Origin: Diatrype stigma
Lineage: Eukaryota; Ascomycota; Sordariomycetes; Xylariales; Diatrypaceae
Reading direction: 5' to 3'
Assembly: GCA_022225965.2 (NCBI GenBank)
Contig: JAKJXP020000063.1
Span: 1-64,000, forward strand
DNA length: 64,000 bases
In this document: positions 19,997 to 31,492 of the stretch, piece by piece
Position numbering within the stretch: position 1 is the first letter of the stretch
How the letters are laid out: the number at the start of each line of letters is the position of its first letter
Program-made: the position numbers and the translations under genes
The notes under the pieces: model-generated
The model's input: only the letters and a program-made list of their open reading frames with translations
Told to the model about the DNA's origin: nothing
Databases searched by the model: none

Positions 19997-22900
19997 ATGC
20001 CTAATACAGGATCTATATTAAGATTTCACAAACTTAAGCGCAAAGAGATTGGGATTTTTAATTCCTTTTATGAAGACCCTGGCGATGTTGGCATCGTTAT
20101 TTTTAAGAATCCTATTGTATTTACCGACGCATATTGCTTTCGAGATCGCATTCGAAGTTTTTTAAAGGATGCATTCAGCAAAGTTAATTACGAAAAGCAA
20201 TTGTAAATTGTTTTTTAAATATTATTATCCGGAGCCGCCGTTCTTTGGTAAAATAACGAGTTGCTGGAAGAATATCGTCGAGCCTACCGATATTAGGGCA
20301 TTAAGAAGATGTTAGACGCGTTAATAGATCGTTTTAAGCCAGACGTAGCCATGTCCACTAAAAAATTCGCAGCCCTTAGCTTCCATATCCGCGAATTTGC
20401 GGAGGATCAGCATGCATTGGCGGCATATGTTAATAAAAAGTTACGATAGGCTCGCGCCATGGGCATCCTAATTTAGAACAATTATAACTGGCACGATATG
20501 ATGACGTAGATTTGGTCGAGCATATTTCTGGAGGTTAAGTAATTTTTACGTGCTCCAATGGCAATGGAGATATTTAATATGTATATGTTCCAGATTAAGC
20601 AAAATAAGGCTACTTTGTTATTATTTGCTGCGGACTTATATTCCCATATTGCGGCACGAATATTAAATAAACATAAATCCTTATAATTTTATATATATGC
20701 AATTCGAAAAAAACGAGATATTAATGCATTTCGTTCTTTTAAATTATTATCCTATCGATTAAACCGAAAGGATAATCGCACAAATTACCTCGATTCTTAC
20801 CGACCTCGATACGACGACCGACGCCGAAACGACCGACGCCGAGACGACCGACGCCGAGACGACCGACGCCGAGATGATAAACAAGACGATCGAGGCAAAA
20901 ACAAAAGTCGTTCCTGGAACGACCGACGCGATCGAAATAAAAAGAAGCCTCGAGATGACAAAAAAAGAGACGATTATAAAGATCGTCGAGGAAAATACCG
21001 AGAAAAAAATCGTATTTATTTTGCAAACGAAGAGGAAGGCCTAACGTTATTAGCAGATGATGGCGACGAAGATATAGACTCGCAATCTAATATTTCGGCT
21101 AATTTTTATGACGAAAAATTATATATCGTACTTAATTAGGATATAACTTGTTAACGTTGCAGATGCTTTTTTCATTTAAAGCGAGCACGACAGTTATATT
21201 AGTACAAATGCATAATTATTATATTTAAGGCCGCAATTAAAGAAACAATTATACCAAGCATTATAAGTCTTAAGCGAAAATAGTGCGGCTATTGTTATGA
21301 ATTATTTATATTACGAAATAAGCTTTTTCGATATATAAAGCATTATTCTCGAACGAAGACGGCACCTAATACAGAAACCCCCCTTTAGAATATAATTTCC
21401 CTTTTTATATCCGAAAAGGAGTATGTGGTTAAGGAAGCCCCTTTAATTGGCCCATATGATTTAGCAGTCTTGTTTAGTTATACTTACTTACGGATTAAGG
21501 CAAGAGCTAGTCCCGATAAAGAAGATCGAAAGATTTATATTAACCCAGGTACTGGTCGTATCTTAATAAGAAGGTTATATTTGCAGACATTAAAGCATTT
21601 TGTGAAGAGACGATTGGGAAAAGTTAAAGGTATAAGCAAGAAAGGTATTAAGATAAACGAATGGGCGATTTTTGAATATTACGCGCTTGGAATTGACAAA
21701 AACGGCAATTCTACCTTGATAAAGTTTGTTAAATCAGGATGGGTAATCGATGACGAACTTGAGTTAAATGCATTAATCGATAATGATATGTTGCATCCAT
21801 ATAGAGCTAATATATCTTACGACGATTTAAAGATTTCATTTCGAAACCTTAATAACTTTGTAATAAATTTCAGTATGCTTATTCGTAGAAATCCTTATAC
21901 GCGCAAGGTTACGAACAAACGAAAGACGACGATCTTGTCAGGATAAATAGCATATATAATGGTTAATTATAAACCACTATTAAAAGATCGTAATTTCAGT
22001 TTTGTTATTACGTATTCCTAGGCTACGTATGTATTATTGGATGCAAAGATACCTTAGGTAGTTATCGTTACGAATATTTCTGATAAAGCAATTATTATTA
22101 ACAAAAAGCAGCGAATGAAAACGATTAGCGAGATTATAAATAGTGGTTATTACGTCGGGTTATGGAAAGGGGGACTGATAGCCCTTACAATGGCGGCATT
22201 AATTGAAACTTCAGCAGTAATAAAACATTTATATAATTCCATAACTTTATTTATGACGCCAATAAATACAGAATTCGAGCTAAATTCGGCAATGATCGCA
22301 GTCGTTATAGATAACGTTTTAATACGTTATGGATTGGATTTATTTAATCCGGCATTTATGGGAATCACATTATGGGATGCTTTAGTTAACCCTTTATTTT
22401 TATTTGGCGTAACATCGGATATTTTAGTAACCGATAAAGTATTTAATATCATTATAAAGTCGAATGTTCTAAACGACGTTTTTAATCCATTTCCTATACC
22501 AGATATCGATAAGCCCAAGTTACGAGAGATCCACTTTATTTTGGAAATACGAAAACCCATCGATGTCCCTAAGATTGTTACCGAAAAAGGAGTATACTTA
22601 TATGCCGAGAGCGTCGGCTATACAGATAAGCTTAAAAAGCTAATTAAGAAATATCCGAAGTTGTAAATAAATTAAGGCATTATTAAGATACCTGAAAAAA
22701 ACCAAATGAAGGTACCTTTTATTAAAGAATAGCAGAATGCTAATCTAGCCAGCCGTTCTTATTTATTAAGCCATAAGGATCGAACGTTTTTGGATAAAAA
22801 GTTTGACCTGTTATATTCGTAAGGACGTTAAAAATGGATTACTAATCCGACATTTTTTGCCCATTCCGTTTTCGTCGTTTGAAGATACGTTTATAGGGTT

Positions 22901-25858
22901 AAGAAAAAACGAATCGTGGTCGATTTTCGTCCATTAAATAAAATCGCGATACCGGATAATTATCCTTTGTTACTTTAAGCGGACGTAATATCCTTTATAC
23001 GTAAGAAACATTATATTTCGATTATTGATGCAACGTTTTTCTTTTATTAATTCGCAGTATACCTTAATTACCGAAATCGCTTTACCATAATTAGCCTACG
23101 GGAAATGGAAAGATTTATAATCGCTTTAATGGGCTTTTGTAATTTCCCGGCTTATGTTTAATGCTTTATAGATAAACTTTTTTAAAATTATTCAGGATTT
23201 TGTCGAGCCTTTATAAATGACATTATCGTATTTTCTGATATAGCTAATAATTATTTACGCCATTTCGAGAAAGTTTTTTAGTTATTCGTAAAAAAAGGAG
23301 TTGCGATTTTCCCAGAGAAATCTTTCGTTAGGTACCCTTTAATAGAACTTCTCGGTTTTCGTATAAAGGCATTAGGAATGTTTATAATAACGGAACGCCT
23401 CGAGGCATTTAAGAATCTTAAGTTCCCTAAATAATTGAAAGCATTAAAGCAATACTTGGGCTTAAATGGATTTTTCCGGCATTTTTTTTTATATTATACT
23501 TAATATATAGAGCTATTGCAAAAACGCAAGACAGCCTTATTTGCGTAAGGAAAAAAAGCCGGCAAAATCGTGGTTAGTAATACTGGGAAAAAACAAGCTT
23601 ATATAAGATCAACCTTTTACGAGCCGATAAAAACAAAGGAAAAATCGTTCCGCGTTATTTAAGATTTGATTTGTAACGAAATTACTTTATATTATTAAGA
23701 CCCAAACCGGAAGTTGTTTTTATAGGTAAACGGCTTGCTTAAAAGAGGTTTTGGAATTATGGTCTTTTATATAGCTCCCGAATATATATGGGTTCCAAAG
23801 TAGGCTATACCTGGAAATAAGGTCCAGCCGATTATGTATTTGAGTCGCTATTTATTATCGGCAGAAACCAGATACGGTTTATTTAAATTGGAGGTTGCTT
23901 ATTTAGTATAAGCAGCTAAAAAGCTTAAAATAATAATCCAGTTAACAAAAAAACCAGTAATGGTTTTAATAAATTATTTAGCCATAAAAGGCATCGTTAA
24001 ATAAACGGCATTAAATACGACCGGTATTAATAAAAAAAATAAACGATTAATTAACTTTTTTATATACTTATCGCAATATTAATTGCAGGTTTATCATTTG
24101 CCTGGACGATTAAACCTAGTCCTTAACGCCTTGAGCCGCTTAAAAGCTATATAGGATATCGAGGATTTTTTAAATCCAGGCAAAATCAAAAGATTTAATG
24201 AATTAACCGTTTTGGATATTATTTGGTTTATAAGTAAAGCCTTTATGGATAACAAAATGAAAACAAGGTTTATTAAAGGGTACAATTTAGATCCTCAATA
24301 TTTAAAGATTTTAACAGATATACGTACGAATTGCGACGAAGTCGTTGCAGGTTATTTTTTTCGAACCGGCTATTCATTTGAATTAATTAACGGCCTGATT
24401 TATAATATCGATCGATAATACGAAAGAAAATTTTACGTATCCCGAAACCTATTTAAAGACATTTTCGAAATGGCTTACGATAATAAGCATTATTTCGGCA
24501 TAAAACGGATATTAAGAAAATTAAATACAATAGCTATTAAGAATAAAACGAAATACGTTAAGGAATATATTAAGCATTACCCAACATATTAAGTAAACCA
24601 AACCAACCAACAAAAGCCTTCCGGCAATTATCAACCTATTCGTTTTAAAAATCCGTTACTAATAAAAACCATAACTATAAATTTTATCGTTAGATTACTT
24701 AAAGTATTATCCAAAGGAATTCCCTAACAACTTAATGGATTAAAGGAATATTATAATACATATAACGCTTTAATAACGGTATTGTATATAATTTTAAAAC
24801 GTATTGCATTAATACTAAGAAATAAGCAATATATAACTAAAGATTAAGTAACTGCCTTTATTAAGGTGCTTTTATTTTTAAATTAGGGTATTTCAAAAGG
24901 CATTATATACAATCGAAACAGAAAGTTTACGTTAGAATTCTAGAAAGAAATATGGAAAGCCTTAGGAACCAGGCTATTTATGATTATAGCTTATTATTTT
25001 TAAGAAGATGAATTATCGGAATGCAAGAATTAAACGATAAAAATTACTATTCGAATTTATTATTTCATATACCCAGAATTTAATTGGGTGGACCTATTTC
25101 CCGCTTTACAATGGAACCTAAATAACGTATATTTAAAAACTATTTAATTTATTTCCTACGAATAATTATTTGGATTTAAATTACCTGAACCCTTGGATGT
25201 ATTAACGGATAAAAATACGACGTTCTTTTTAGATATTCGCTTTTTAAAAAAGCACATTCGAAGAAACGCTTAATTGGTAATAAACTTTGCTATTATTAAA
25301 GCAAAGAAAATTTATAACAATCATTATCGGAAAATGGAATTCGCTAAGAACGATAAGGTATATTTGAAATTATACGACGGATATTACTTACTTAAAAAGC
25401 TTCCTAGGAAATATTTTTAGTAGCAAGCTGGTCCTTAAAAAGTCAAGAAACGAATCGGTCGATTGGTTTACGAATTAGACCTTCCTGTTAACTTCGGCAT
25501 TTATTCGGTCATTTCTGTGGCTCATTTAAGTGCTAAACAAGAAAAACAAAACCCCTTTAACCGATAAACTTTTCCATTCGGACCCATCGAAGCAAATTAG
25601 GACAGCAATAATGAACAAAGCGACGTATACGAAACAGAAATTATCGTTAGCCATCGATTGAATCGCAAAAAAAACGGATTCGATTACTTAATTAAGTAAA
25701 AAGATTATGGTTACGAAAATAATATATGAAAAACGGAACGACAATTACGTTATTCGGAAGAATTAATTAATAAATACTGGCAACGCAAAAAAGAACGACT
25801 TTTCCTTAAGATTCCCGCTCCTAAGAGAAGTCGTCGCCTAAGAAAAGATACTTAGCCC
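19997..25858 (+). pseudogene. Gag-Pol relic in one frame, RIP stops only
   Basis: A single frame (+2) can be followed from the capsid region (FTDAYCFRDRIRSFL near 20120) through an Arg/Asp-rich linker (20740-21000), two C-x2-C fingers (near 21150 and 21290), protease (21425-21946; the DLG position reads NPG), a spacer (22115-22666), RT (22847-23680), RNase H, integrase and chromodomain (near 25625-25760). I checked the frame at 19997, 21425, 22115, 22847, 24212 and 25622. The RT active site reads FINDII where chromovirus 1 has FIDDII, and the integrase CxxC reads YPTY. Almost all interruptions are TAA, TAG or TGA where chromovirus 1 has Gln or Trp. This is the pattern of RIP on a once complete element. 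Confidence 0.85.
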
Positions 25859-25922
25859 GCATGTATTTTCTGTATATTTACTTATTAAGGTCAATAAGGC
25901 TTTTCTTTTTGGCCCGGCATTT

Positions 25923-26153
25923 TGATACGGGGTCCCATAGGGACTTTATCGATAAGGAGATAGCTAAATAAATAAGGATAAGGAAGATACGTATTTCCTC
26001 CTAGCCGTTAGCTAGGTGGTCCGTACGTAGGCCCATTGGGCCTATGGCCCATATGGGCTCTCTTTCTTTCTTCCACTTAAGGTAGCTTCTTCATTATCCT
26101 TAATATTACAATTCCATTTCTTTCTTAGAACCCTATTGGGACCGTATTATACG
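25923..26153 (+). repeat. 3' LTR of chromovirus 2
   Basis: This has the same length as the 5' LTR (231 bp) and begins TGATACGGGGTCCC. It ends GTATTATACG where the 5' copy has GCATTATACA. Differences between copies (for example GATAGATAAG against AATAAATAAG) are mostly transitions. Confidence 0.82.
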
Positions 26154-26369
26154 TATTACAATTCCTTCCAGCACCTATGCGTAATCTACCTTGTAAATTT
26201 CCCTTTATTGCAATACTTATTTATTTACTTTTTTTATAACTTTTAACCTTTAAGCTAGGCGTCCGTTTAATTAATTATAACTTCGGGCGTTACTTGCGGG
26301 GGATTATAATTATTTTCTTCTTATTTATTCATTACTTTTTTCGCTAACGCCATTTTTATTAACATTTTA

Positions 26370-27900
26370 AAAGCCCTTAAACGCAATAGCAATGTCGTCG
26401 CGTAAATAAACGCCGGCTCGGAGCCAACGCTAGTCGTTCGTTTAAAGCAATGGATTACGATCGTTTGCGTAAGGCCAGGGCGGAATTAATATGGCCAGCA
26501 ACGATTCGCAAAATAAGTTAATCATTTCTTATTATTTTTATTATTATAAGTAATTATTAATTAATGCTTAAATATTTAGCGCTACGACGCGTTCCTAGTA
26601 ACCGCAATATGGTTAATTTAACCGGCCATATTACGTTATCGTCTTTTAGAGGTACGTTTTTTATAATTACTTTAACATGCTTTATTATGCCAATAATAGC
26701 TAATATAATAACAATCTATATAGGCTTATTAGTTTTTGTCGTAAAATAAATACCGAAGCAATATTACGCGTTTACTAATATACGTCGCAACGAAGGTCGT
26801 AAGTTACATAATTATTTTTATATGCCTTATTTAATATTAATTAATCCTATTATTATAAGCGCTATAAATAAAAGCATATAAGGCCAATAAAATATTAAGA
26901 ACGCAGTTACGGAATTATTAAATAATTAAGGCAATAAGTATATATTTATAAATGCCTTTAACATTTTAATACCGATGCTAATAAAGCTATAATAAAACAT
27001 AAAACCTAGGCTAAAGCAATGCGTTAACGTAATAATGCTAACGGTACTAAATAAAATAATCGAGCTAATAAGTTAATATATAACATTTAATTATGTTTGA
27101 ATTAATATAATAACCATGAATTAATATCAAAATAGTATTTATTAGCAATTCGTCGTTTGAAATTAAAATCCAAGAGCATTTTAATATTTCGATAAAACCT
27201 TGCCAGCAAGTTATAAACGTAAATATATATAATAACAATTAATAATAAGTAAAAATTAACTAAATATGCATAAAATAATAACGATATGCAAATTATTATA
27301 ACTCGCAAAATTATAAACCGCTACCGAGCCCCGGATATTATACGTAACTATAAAGAACTTATTGCCGATACTAACGATTTAATGAAATTCATTAAAGTTA
27401 ACCGCCGTAAAGCAAACTAATCCGGGCTTATTGCAATCGTAAATCGCCAATTTAAAAATGCGGTATAAATTGCAAATAATTACATAAAGGGCCCTAATAG
27501 TTATGCCAAAACCTTATAATAAATACATAATAATAACAAGTTCGATAAATATGCCATTTAACGTAACTTAAAGGTTAAGGCGATAAATAAAAAGCTATAT
27601 AACCGTTACAAAACCAACGAGCAATCCGGTAACATATTGCCATTTAAGTTTTATTAATCGAATAAATTTCTTTATAACAGTGCATGCGCCAATTGCGTAT
27701 TTCATAGCAAAAGCGACGAATGCATTCGCAAAGGCCGCAAAGGCGGCGTTCCAAACCTAATTCCGCTTAAGTAACCACAAATCAATATCAAAAAGTTTAA
27801 GAAGGACTTCGACGATAATGAAAAAAGCAAGCCAAACATTGGCTTAATATATTAGGAGCTCGGAAAATAAAAAACATATCAAGCAATTAAGCAAAGCATG
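26370..27900 (+). repeat. Dispersed repeat, copy 2 (DUF3716-like family)
   Basis: This is the strongly AT-shifted counterpart of 860-2400 in the same orientation, directly downstream of chromovirus 2. Anchor words occur in the same order, ending with the Cys-motif coding relic. This copy is more mutated than copy 1. Edges are approximate, and 27900-28200 is AT-rich DNA with nothing recognisable. Confidence 0.5.
27300..27780 (+). pseudogene. DUF3716-like relic, paralogue of 1829-2389
   Basis: One frame has many TAA/TAG codons but a clear C-terminal block near 27685-27780. It reads NSACANC, then VFH, a later C, and a basic GRKGG segment, matching the ACTNC-VFH-C-GG block of the relic at 1829-2389. 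The upstream part can be aligned only loosely. Confidence 0.5.
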
Positions 27901-28209
27901 AAATAACGTTATAAATAATGGTATTAAGAAAATATGATTATGCTTTAATAAAACGCTATAAGGATTATAATAGGCTTATATATTAAATAAGGCTACTTAG
28001 CATATATAATTAAGTAAACTTCGTAATTAAAATTATTATAACGCTTAATAATAAGTACGAAAATAAAAAAAACTATGCAAAGAATTAAGAATAAATGCAT
28101 GCATAATGCAAGTATGCAGTAAAGTTTATATATATATAAACGTATAATTAAAACTGGCATTTAATACTTGGGCTCTTATATTCTTCCGGATCGGGGGGGC
28201 CTTACGTAT

Positions 28210-28530
28210 TGGTACAGAATCCCTAAGGGTTTATAGGATTACTATAAGGATTATGGGATTACTATAGGGATCCGGGAATTAGGGGAAACGAAGTTGTATT
28301 AAGTTAAGTTCCTATAGCTAGAATGAAAGCTAAGGAGATCTATCTAATGAGGAATCCACGTGACAGCCCCACATACGGCCAGATCGCCCCCAAAGCCGAC
28401 CACCGCGACGGCATTCCCAAGTGACAAAGAGAAAAGAAAACGACCTCCCAGAATCCCGATCATCGATAGAAGGCTCCACGGCAAGAAGAAAACGCAAATC
28501 CATTCATCGCCTACGAAACCCACGAAAACC
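28210..28530 (+). other. Possible diverged LTR start and a basic open stretch
   Basis: At 28210 TGGTACAGAATCCCTAAGGG resembles the LTR start of chromovirus 1 (TGGTACAGGATCCCTAGGGG), with G-to-A type differences; the likeness fades after about 35 bases. From about 28345 the composition becomes GC-balanced and a Lys/Arg/Pro-rich frame is open up to the solo LTR at 28534. Reading past the solo LTR, using one copy of its target repeat, the frame stays open to a TGA near 28766. I cannot name the product. Confidence 0.3.
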
Positions 28531-28533
28531 CAT

Positions 28534-28718
28534 TGGTGCGAAAGTAATGGGTGTTGTAAAGATGATGATATTCTAAGAAGGTTGCAGCCTGTCCGCGGAG
28601 CGGAAGGCTGGAGCTCTAGTCTAGCTAGCTAAGTCTTATCTCTTCTTATCTCATATCTTATCCTTTATCTTATCTCTTTATCTTACAGATAGGTAGGACC
28701 CCTAGGGATCCTGCACCA
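28534..28718 (-). mobile_element. Solo LTR of chromovirus 1 family
   Basis: This is a 185-bp reverse-strand copy of the chromovirus 1 LTR, with about two differences near its 3' end. It is flanked by CCCAT (28529-28533) and TCCAT (28719-28723), a 4-of-5 match consistent with an old target duplication carrying one C-to-T change. No internal sequence remains, so it arose by LTR-LTR recombination. It marks the border between the AT-rich block and the gene-bearing part. Confidence 0.9.
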
Positions 28719-28746
28719 TCCATTTAACGCAAACGAAGCTCAAAAC

Positions 28747-30420
28747 TTACAGGGCAGAGGATGATTGATGAGCAGTGATAACCTTTGGACCAGGAGCTGA
28801 GATTAGAGGGGTAAGGAGTGAATGGAACGACTTAACGAAAGAAGAAAAATCGTTGGTATGGGCAAGGTGTTGTGCTGCCATCAATGCAAGCTTTCCCGAC
28901 CATCGGCGGATCGACGTATGTAAGTCCCATTTGTATAGGCCAATTCCGACAAGCATAAAGATCGCCATAATACGACCGGATGTACTGCGGGCCATTCAGG
29001 TAGTATTTTTGTATATCCCCTAGATAAAACGATAGTTCTTAATCTTACCCACCGAGGTACGACTTGTATTAATCACTCTTACAGCTCCCGAAACCAAGGT
29101 GTCGCAGGCGGTAAGGGACATAGTCCTGAGGGTCGTTTTAAACAACGACATCCATCGAAGAATCTTCAAAATAGAGTGAAGGGACGAGTTCAATTCATTC
29201 ATTCGATCCTATAAGGCCTTAACAACATCGGTCATCTGTCGGATCGTCAAGTCGCGTTCATTTCTTTGGATCTTCAATGCCTTAATCTCATTCGTTCGCA
29301 ATTGGATGGTAGTAGTCAAGCCATCAATAAGGGTTGTCATGCCGGAAACTTGCTCAGATATCTCGTGTCGGAAAGCTTCCATAGTAGTCGTCATCTCTGC
29401 AAGCTAAGAGGTCAACTTTTCTTAGGTAGGGTCGTCGGCGGGTTTAATTTGTAAGTTACAGAAATTAATCAACAAATTATGTTTGATTTGGAAGTCCCTA
29501 ACGGCAACCTCCACTTCGTAAAGACGAGTATTCACTCCATCTTCAACATCGTTCACCTGGTTTAAAATCTCTGAAAGCTCCTTTTGGGACATATATGTAT
29601 CGTCCATCTCCTTTTTGGTCATTAGTCCATTAACCTTGTTAATCACATCTTAAAAGGCCGACTAATTAATTAAATGGTCCTCCGTAAGGTCATTAAGGAT
29701 CGAATCATCAATGTCGTCAAGAAAAGGGATCTCATGAAATAGCTTAGGGATTGAATTCTCGACAGGCTTATTCGAAAAAGGGCGTTTATCCGTTGGATAG
29801 TTAATGGATAGAAATCCGGTCGTCTTGCTGGCTGAGAATTCCCCATTACTGGTTACTTCACTTGTTTTCCGAAATAAAGACGAACGTTGCTGAGCGTCCC
29901 ATTCTTTCAGGTACTTTAGCAGAGCCGGAAATCTTACAACCAACGCTTTGCAGGGCCATTCCTTTCCTTCTCTCATATATTTGGGAGATCCGAATTTAAT
30001 CTTAAAAGCAATACGGAAATAATAATAAGGCAAGTTCAACTTTTCGATTTCATCATAGATCCGCCCCAAAAGGGAGCATCGTAACGCCTTCCATCATACG
30101 AACGACTTCTCCAATTAAGGGTGCTTGTCGTCGATTAACCGTTTGTAACAATGATTCTTAGCTAGGACTTCTCGGGGATCATATAATTCGATTGCATCTT
30201 CCATAACCTACTGAATATAATTTGGAAGACCAAAGCGTATATAACTCTTGGCATAAGCATAGTAGGCGCGAATCTTTCTTTTATTATATTGTCGCCGGAC
30301 CTTGTTTCTTAGGGTTCGGTCAACCTTGATTATTAGATTTCCTATAACCATCTGGAACTGGGATTCCGTTCCCTTTGCTCCACAGATCTTTGGTTCATCC
30401 CGAATAAAGAAGAGCCTGTT
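28747..30420 (-). pseudogene. Unidentified protein relic, one frame with only Gln-type stops
   Basis: A single reverse frame runs from about 30420 to TAA 28747 (about 557 codons) with no indel. The interruptions I checked at 29662, near 29650, 29422, near 29407, 29209 and 29020 are all TAG or TAA in contexts that read CAG/CAA before a C-to-T change. A further stop near 30110 fits a mutated Trp or Gln. The upstream third is basic with aromatic residues. The middle (about 29640-29170) is a heptad-like coiled coil, and the C-terminal part has a hydrophobic segment (about 28940) that could span a membrane. No polymerase or enzyme motif is visible. It could be a host gene duplicate or a transposon protein. 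Confidence 0.55.
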
Positions 30421-30719
30421 TATTAATGCAATCGGGCAGAGCGCAGTAGCTGCTGTACAGCAGCTCCGTTGCAGCTACAGGCTTCTAGTTGTTTCCATCG
30501 GCTTTGGCTGTACGGCCGAAGGCCGAAGCCGGCACATATGGGCTTTGGTTCTCGTCTATATAACAGATGCTGGCTCGTCCAGTTTTGTATGCAGATTCCC
30601 ATAGACAAGCAGACAAGGAAACATCTTTCTTTCCAGCCAAGTCCACAGCGCAGATGTTCTAGTTTTCCAGTACCGTACCAGCTGGAGTAGGGCCTTCGCC
30701 CTACTCTGGTTCATTAACA
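30417..30719 (+). other. LTR-like segment with strong hairpins
   Basis: The segment starts TGTTTATTAATG and ends CATTAACA, similar to the ends of an LTR, and carries a TATA-like ctatataac near 30555. No target duplication is seen (GAGCC against CGCCC). It contains an 18-base perfect palindrome (30448-30465), overlapping 8-base arms GTAGCTGC/GCAGCTAC (30446 and 30471), and a stem AGTAGGGC-CTTC-GCCCTACT (30686-30705). It may be an old solo LTR or a structured promoter region. The call is tentative. Confidence 0.3.
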
Positions 30720-31492
30720 CGCCCACCAATAAGCCAGATACCACATGCCTAGATGGAAGGTCCATTGGACCTCTGATAGAGAATACATCATTTGTGCTTC
30801 GCGTTGTACTGCTGCAAAGAGTGTTGGGGTTCTCATATGCCAGGCAAGTGACTGTCAATTGAGAGACTAAAGTAAGAAGGCTGTCCTGGAATCCCGCGCA
30901 GGATAAGGTGTGGTGCACAAATGATACATGATGCCAAATGACACGCGAGAGAAGAGGCCTCGCCTCGTGATTCATATATTCGATATCATTCAGCAGTGTG
31001 ACTTTCCATGTGAGATGTGTCGAATCCAAACATCATGAAACGTGTTAAGGTCATCCATCATCTTCATGAGCTTCATATAACAATGAAGGGATGCTAGTAG
31101 TAATGCCAGTCAAATGAACTGACATCGGATGAGATGTCGGCATGGTGATAGCTTTGATGATAAGTTCAATTGGGAAGTAATCGCTGCCGGAGCAACTGAT
31201 GCTGAGTATGTACTGAGCCACACCATTATGTATGCGAATGTACATGTACATACACGCCAAGCATTAATAGCTCACGTGACTGCCCGTAATCAGATGATGT
31301 AACATGTGTAAACAAGGTACCTATGTAGGTAGGGTTGGCGACACATGGTCATTGCCTCATTCACTATTCTCACACTCCGTAACTATTCAACATCATCATT
31401 CCAGCTTGCATCCGCATTTGGCGTATCGTACAACGAATCGTATAACGAATAGACAAGAATGAGACGCCTTGCGGTGTCTGCAGCCGGCTTGG
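30720..31492. other. Intergenic, no gene seen
   Basis: Composition is normal for the gene-bearing part. It holds the presumed promoter of the AlkB-like gene. No frame with codon bias or intron signals was found on either strand. Confidence 0.4.

Larger units (their letters stand above)
18567..26153 (+). mobile_element. Second Ty3/Gypsy chromovirus, RIP fossil
   Basis: This 7,587-bp element has two 231-bp LTRs (18567-18797 and 25923-26153) that differ mainly by C/T and G/A transitions. Its internal proteins are homologous to chromovirus 1 from the capsid domain onward, but the LTRs and the first part of gag are unrelated, so it is a sister family and not a mutated copy. The coding frame is unbroken by indels and full of TAA/TAG/TGA. 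No clear target duplication remains (AAAAT before, TATTA after). It lies directly after the truncated Helitron. Confidence 0.85.
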
